Positions 61,321-64,000 of a DNA stretch of 64,000 nt are shown in pieces. The DNA comes from Streptomyces sp. NBC_00576 (lineage in GTDB: Bacteria > Actinomycetota > Actinomycetes > Streptomycetales > Streptomycetaceae). The notes under the pieces are model-generated. The model was not told the DNA's origin. It saw only the letters and a list, made by a program, of their open reading frames with translations, and made no database searches. Location of the stretch: assembly GCF_036345175.1 (NCBI RefSeq), contig NZ_CP107780.1, positions 1 to 64,000 on the forward strand, in the 5' to 3' direction. The position numbers and the translations under genes are program-made. The stretch's first letter is position 1. Every line of letters starts with the position of its first letter.

Positions 61321-62637
61321 ATGCTGGCCGTGCAACCGGTGTCCACCATCGCCGCCCACCAGTTACTCGTCTTCCTCCTCCAGCTCGGATCGTTGCTCCT
61401 GCTCGCGTTTCTGCTCGGCAGGCTGGCGGCGAGATTCGGCCTGCCCACCATCGTCGGCGAGCTGTGCGCCGGCGTGCTGCTGGGCCCTTCGGTCCTGGAG
61501 CAGGTGGCGCCCGGCTTCAGCAACTGGCTGCTGCCGCGGGATCCCGAGCAGTTCCATCTGCTCGACGCGACGGGCCAGATCGGGGTGTTGCTGCTCGTCA
61601 CGATCACCGGCGCCCACATGGACCTGTCCCTGGTTCGCCGACGCGGGTCGACGGCTCTCCGTATCAGTCTCGCCGGGATCGCCATCCCGCTCGCGCTGGG
61701 CGTGGCCCTCGGATTCCTGCTGCCCACCGCTCTCGTGCCGGGCGAACGCCCCGCGTTCGCGCTGTTCCTGGGCATCGCCATGGGGGTCAGTGCCCTCCCG
61801 GTCATCGCCAAGGCCCTGATGGACCTGCGGCTGCTGCACCGCAACATCGGCCAGCTCACCCTGTGCGCCGTCATGGTCGACGACATCGTCGGATGGCTGC
61901 TGCTCTCGATGGTCTCGGCCATGGCGACCACCGGGGTCCGCGCAGGCGACCTGGCCTTCTCGGTGGGCTGGCTGATCGTCGTGCTGATCTGCGCGATGCT
62001 GCTGCGGCCCGCCGTCGCGGCCGGTCTGCGTGCGGCGGCCCGGGCGCCCGGCAACGGGGCGACCGTGACCGTCGTGGTCGTCCTGGCGGTGCTGGCGTCG
62101 GCGGCCACCCACGCCATGGGTCTGGAAGCGGTGTTCGGCGCGTTCGTCGCCGGTGTCGTGATCCGCGCCTGCGGCGCGCTGGAACCACCTGCGCTCGCCC
62201 CGCTGCAGACCTTCGTGGCGGCCGTCCTGGCTCCCCTTTTCTTCGCCACGGTCGGGCTCCGCATGGACCTCACCATGCTCGCCGATCCGCCCGTTCTGCT
62301 CACCGGCCTGGGGGTGCTCACCATCGCTATCGTCGGCAAGTTCGCCGGGGCTTATCTCGGGGCACGGCTCAGTGGGCTCGGCCGCTGGGAAGGCTTGGCC
62401 CTGGGCGCCGGGATGAATGCCCGCGGCGTCATCGAGGTCATCGTCGCGATGGTCGGGCTGCGGCTCGGAGTACTCGGCACCGAGATGTACACGATCATCA
62501 TCCTGGTCGCGATCGTCACCTCGCTGATGGCCCCGCCCATCCTGCGCGCCACGATGTCCAAGGTCGAGCAGACCGCGGAGGAGGACCTGCGGGAACGGGC
62601 CCTCGGTATTGATGGTCAGCGAACCGCGGAGGCATAG
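61321..62637 (+). CDS. cation:proton antiporter (CPA2 family)
   Basis: About 438 residues from ATG 61321 (MLAVQPVSTIAAHQLLVFLL); the open frame extends upstream but without a good start. About 12-13 transmembrane helices are visible, with GELCAGVLLGPSVLE, the AVMVDDIVGWLLLS motif holding the paired Asp of CPA2 exchangers, and LGAGMNARGVIEVIVAMVGL. It should exchange Na+ or K+ for H+ across the cell membrane. Beside biosynthetic genes, such antiporters often serve self-resistance or ion balance; here that is inference. Confidence 0.9.
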   Translation: MLAVQPVSTIAAHQLLVFLLQLGSLLLLAFLLGRLAARFGLPTIVGELCAGVLLGPSVLEQVAPGFSNWLLPRDPEQFHLLDATGQIGVLLLVTITGAHMDLSLVRRRGSTALRISLAGIAIPLALGVALGFLLPTALVPGERPAFALFLGIAMGVSALPVIAKALMDLRLLHRNIGQLTLCAVMVDDIVGWLLLSMVSAMATTGVRAGDLAFSVGWLIVVLICAMLLRPAVAAGLRAAARAPGNGATVTVVVVLAVLASAATHAMGLEAVFGAFVAGVVIRACGALEPPALAPLQTFVAAVLAPLFFATVGLRMDLTMLADPPVLLTGLGVLTIAIVGKFAGAYLGARLSGLGRWEGLALGAGMNARGVIEVIVAMVGLRLGVLGTEMYTIIILVAIVTSLMAPPILRATMSKVEQTAEEDLRERALGIDGQRTAEA

Positions 62638-62700
62638 TGAAGCGCAGTCGTACCGCCCCCGCACACCATTCCTTTTCCTTCATCGAGAGAGGGCAACGCT

Positions 62701-62916
62701 GTGCCGAATCCCTTTGAGGACCCCGACGCCAACTATCTCGTTCTGGTCAATGACGAGGGTCAGCACTCACTCTGGCCTGTATTCGCCGATGTCCCCGACG
62801 GATGGGGAACAGTATTCGGAGAGGCCGGGCGCCAGGAATGCCTCGACTACATCGAGAAGAACTGGACCGATATGCGCCCGAAGAGCCTCATAGAGGCGAT
62901 GGAAAACCAGCGCTGA
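62701..62916 (+). CDS. MbtH-like protein
   Basis: A complete 71-residue MbtH protein from GTG 62701, preceded by [61 protein letters not shown]. The conserved [10 protein letters not shown] pattern and the two tryptophans are present. It activates adenylation domains of non-ribosomal peptide synthetases. It is 4 bp upstream of the acyl-AMP ligase start, so a synthetase probably lies beyond the window. Confidence 0.96.
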   Translation: MPNPFEDPDANYLVLVNDEGQHSLWPVFADVPDGWGTVFGEAGRQECLDYIEKNWTDMRPKSLIEAMENQR

Positions 62917-62920
62917 CACC

Positions 62921-64000
62921 ATGACAGTCGACCTCACCGGATACCGGAACCTGGGCGAGGCCTTCGCCGCGCGCGTCGCCGCTCATCCCGAACGGACCGC
63001 ACTGACCCTCTACCACGGCTCCACCGGAGTGGAACCCGAGAGCATCACCTACGGGGAACTGGCCCGCCGCTCCCAGGTGCGCGCGGAGGATCTGAGCCGA
63101 AGGCTGGCCCTCGGCGAACGGGTGCTCATCGCCCTGCCGACGGGCACCGATTTCGCGGAGGTCTACCTCGCCTGCCTGTCCGCCGGGCTGGTCGCCGTGC
63201 CCTCGCCGATGCCGGGTGGCTCGGCGAGCGCCGGCGAACGGATCGCCGCGATCGCGGCGGACTGCTCGCCCGGCCTGACCGTCACCACGGAAGCCGCACA
63301 GGCGGAGGTGACCGCGCACCTGCGCGGTCACGGGCTGGAACGGCTCAGGGTCGAGGCCGTACGGCCGGTCGGCACCGGACAGACCGCCGTACGGCAGGCG
63401 GCCGGCCGGGTCGTCGACCGCGGCGCGGACGCGATCCTCCAGTACAGCTCCGGGTCCACCGGGTCACCGAAAGGCGTGATCCTCACCCACGGTGCGGTCC
63501 TGGCCAACGTCGAGGCGGTGTGCACGTACCTGGGCCTCGGTCCGCAGGACCGGTTCGGCAGCTGGCTGCCGCTCCACCACGACATGGGCCTGTTCACTCA
63601 GCTCACGGCGGCGCTGCTGTGCGGGGCGCCTCTCACGCTGATGCAGCCGACCCTGTTCATCAGACGTCCGGTGGAGTGGTTTCGCATGCTGGACCGCTTC
63701 CGGATCACGTACACCTGCGCTCCCAATTTCGCGTACGACCTCTGCACGCGTCTCATCACCGACGAGATGACGGAGGAACTGGATCTGTCGGCCCTCCGCT
63801 ACGCGTGCAACGGCGCCGAGCCGATCCACGCACCGACCGTGGAGGCGTTCGTCGAACGGTTCGCCCGGATCGGGCTCGGCTCCCTCGCCCACTCCCCCGG
63901 CTACGGCCTCGCGGAATCCACGGCGTACGTGACCTGCGTACCGGAAGACGCCCGGCCGACCGTGCTCACCGTGGACCCCCTGCGGCTGGAAGCGGGTGAG
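62921..64000 (+). CDS. fatty acyl-AMP ligase, partial (runs off the window)
   Basis: 360 codons open to the window end from ATG 62921 (MTVDLTGYRNLGEAFAARVA). It has the adenylate-forming motif ILQYSSGSTGSPKGVILTHG, then SWLPLHHDMGLFTQLTAALL, LMQPTLFIRRPVEWFRMLDR and FRITYTCAPNFAYDLCTRL, a combination typical of fatty acyl-AMP ligases, which load acyl chains onto carrier domains. With MbtH just upstream it suggests lipopeptide initiation. The C-terminal end, and any fused carrier domain, lie outside. Confidence 0.93.
   Translation, partial: MTVDLTGYRNLGEAFAARVAAHPERTALTLYHGSTGVEPESITYGELARRSQVRAEDLSRRLALGERVLIALPTGTDFAEVYLACLSAGLVAVPSPMPGGSASAGERIAAIAADCSPGLTVTTEAAQAEVTAHLRGHGLERLRVEAVRPVGTGQTAVRQAAGRVVDRGADAILQYSSGSTGSPKGVILTHGAVLANVEAVCTYLGLGPQDRFGSWLPLHHDMGLFTQLTAALLCGAPLTLMQPTLFIRRPVEWFRMLDRFRITYTCAPNFAYDLCTRLITDEMTEELDLSALRYACNGAEPIHAPTVEAFVERFARIGLGSLAHSPGYGLAESTAYVTCVPEDARPTVLTVDPLRLEAGE

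Noticed and set aside
61363..62664. Long frame antisense to the antiporter gene
   Set aside because: Low-complexity Asp/His/Arg composition with no membrane segments; the plus strand shows a full CPA2 pattern.
1..64000. CRISPR arrays, tRNA and rRNA genes
   Set aside because: No regularly spaced repeats, cloverleaf-like sequences or rRNA-like stretches were recognised.

Overview
This is high-GC actinobacterial DNA, almost certainly Streptomyces. Base 1 lies just inside a linear replicon end. The first ~263 bases are a run of hairpin-forming palindromes, mostly with TGC loops, that match my recollection of the archetypal Streptomyces telomere, with only the outermost palindrome missing. The next long gene is a telomere-proximal helicase of the TtrA type. 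Nothing here tells a chromosome arm from a linear plasmid. No tRNA, rRNA or CRISPR array was seen.

Layout. 1-10.6 kb: telomere, a small secreted protein, a ttrA-like helicase, a two-gene EACC1 / caspase-GAF-PAS-GGDEF locus, an IS701-type element inserted exactly at the stop codon of the caspase gene, a P-loop kinase and a duplicated scrap of the helicase 3' end. 10.6-13.3 kb: nested, decayed insertion sequences (IS5 inside ISAs1) next to an orphan MmyB-like domain. 13.7-22.6 kb: a 2,100-residue secreted RHS polymorphic toxin with a nuclease-like tip, its likely immunity gene, and a divergent secreted phospholipase D-like protein. 22.8-30.3 kb: a recent IS256 insertion and a tightly overlapping recombinase - XRE - recombinase operon whose last gene is split by an IS5-type element carrying an ankyrin gene. 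30.5-36.0 kb: a secreted peptidoglycan-binding-type protein, a winged-helix regulator, an ISL3 element with passenger DNA bounded by perfect inverted repeats and an 8-bp target duplication, and a nucleotidyltransferase of the lincosamide/aminoglycoside resistance type. 36.1-40.6 kb: IS21, a truncated IS701 and IS630.

40.6-54.7 kb is the most unusual part. A Tn7-like transposition module (tniQ, tnsA, tnsB, tnsC plus one unknown gene, with GTGA start-stop overlaps) shares the region with a 1,087-residue TniQ-like protein fused to five helicase-associated (HA) repeats. Between them lies a three-gene operon on the opposite strand: an SF1 helicase, a DarT-like DNA ADP-ribosyltransferase and an ADP-ribosylglycohydrolase. 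I read this as a Tn7-like element carrying a candidate toxin-antitoxin or antiphage cargo. The HA repeats also occur in the telomeric helicase at the start of the window.

54.9-64 kb: truncated genes (propeller-like protein, HNH nuclease with a solo IS256 end), then a possible biosynthetic cluster edge (carbamoyltransferase, GNAT, SDR), a decayed tap (telomere-associated protein) gene, a cation/proton antiporter, an MbtH protein and the start of a fatty acyl-AMP ligase that runs off the window. These look like the near edge of a lipopeptide-type NRPS/PKS cluster.
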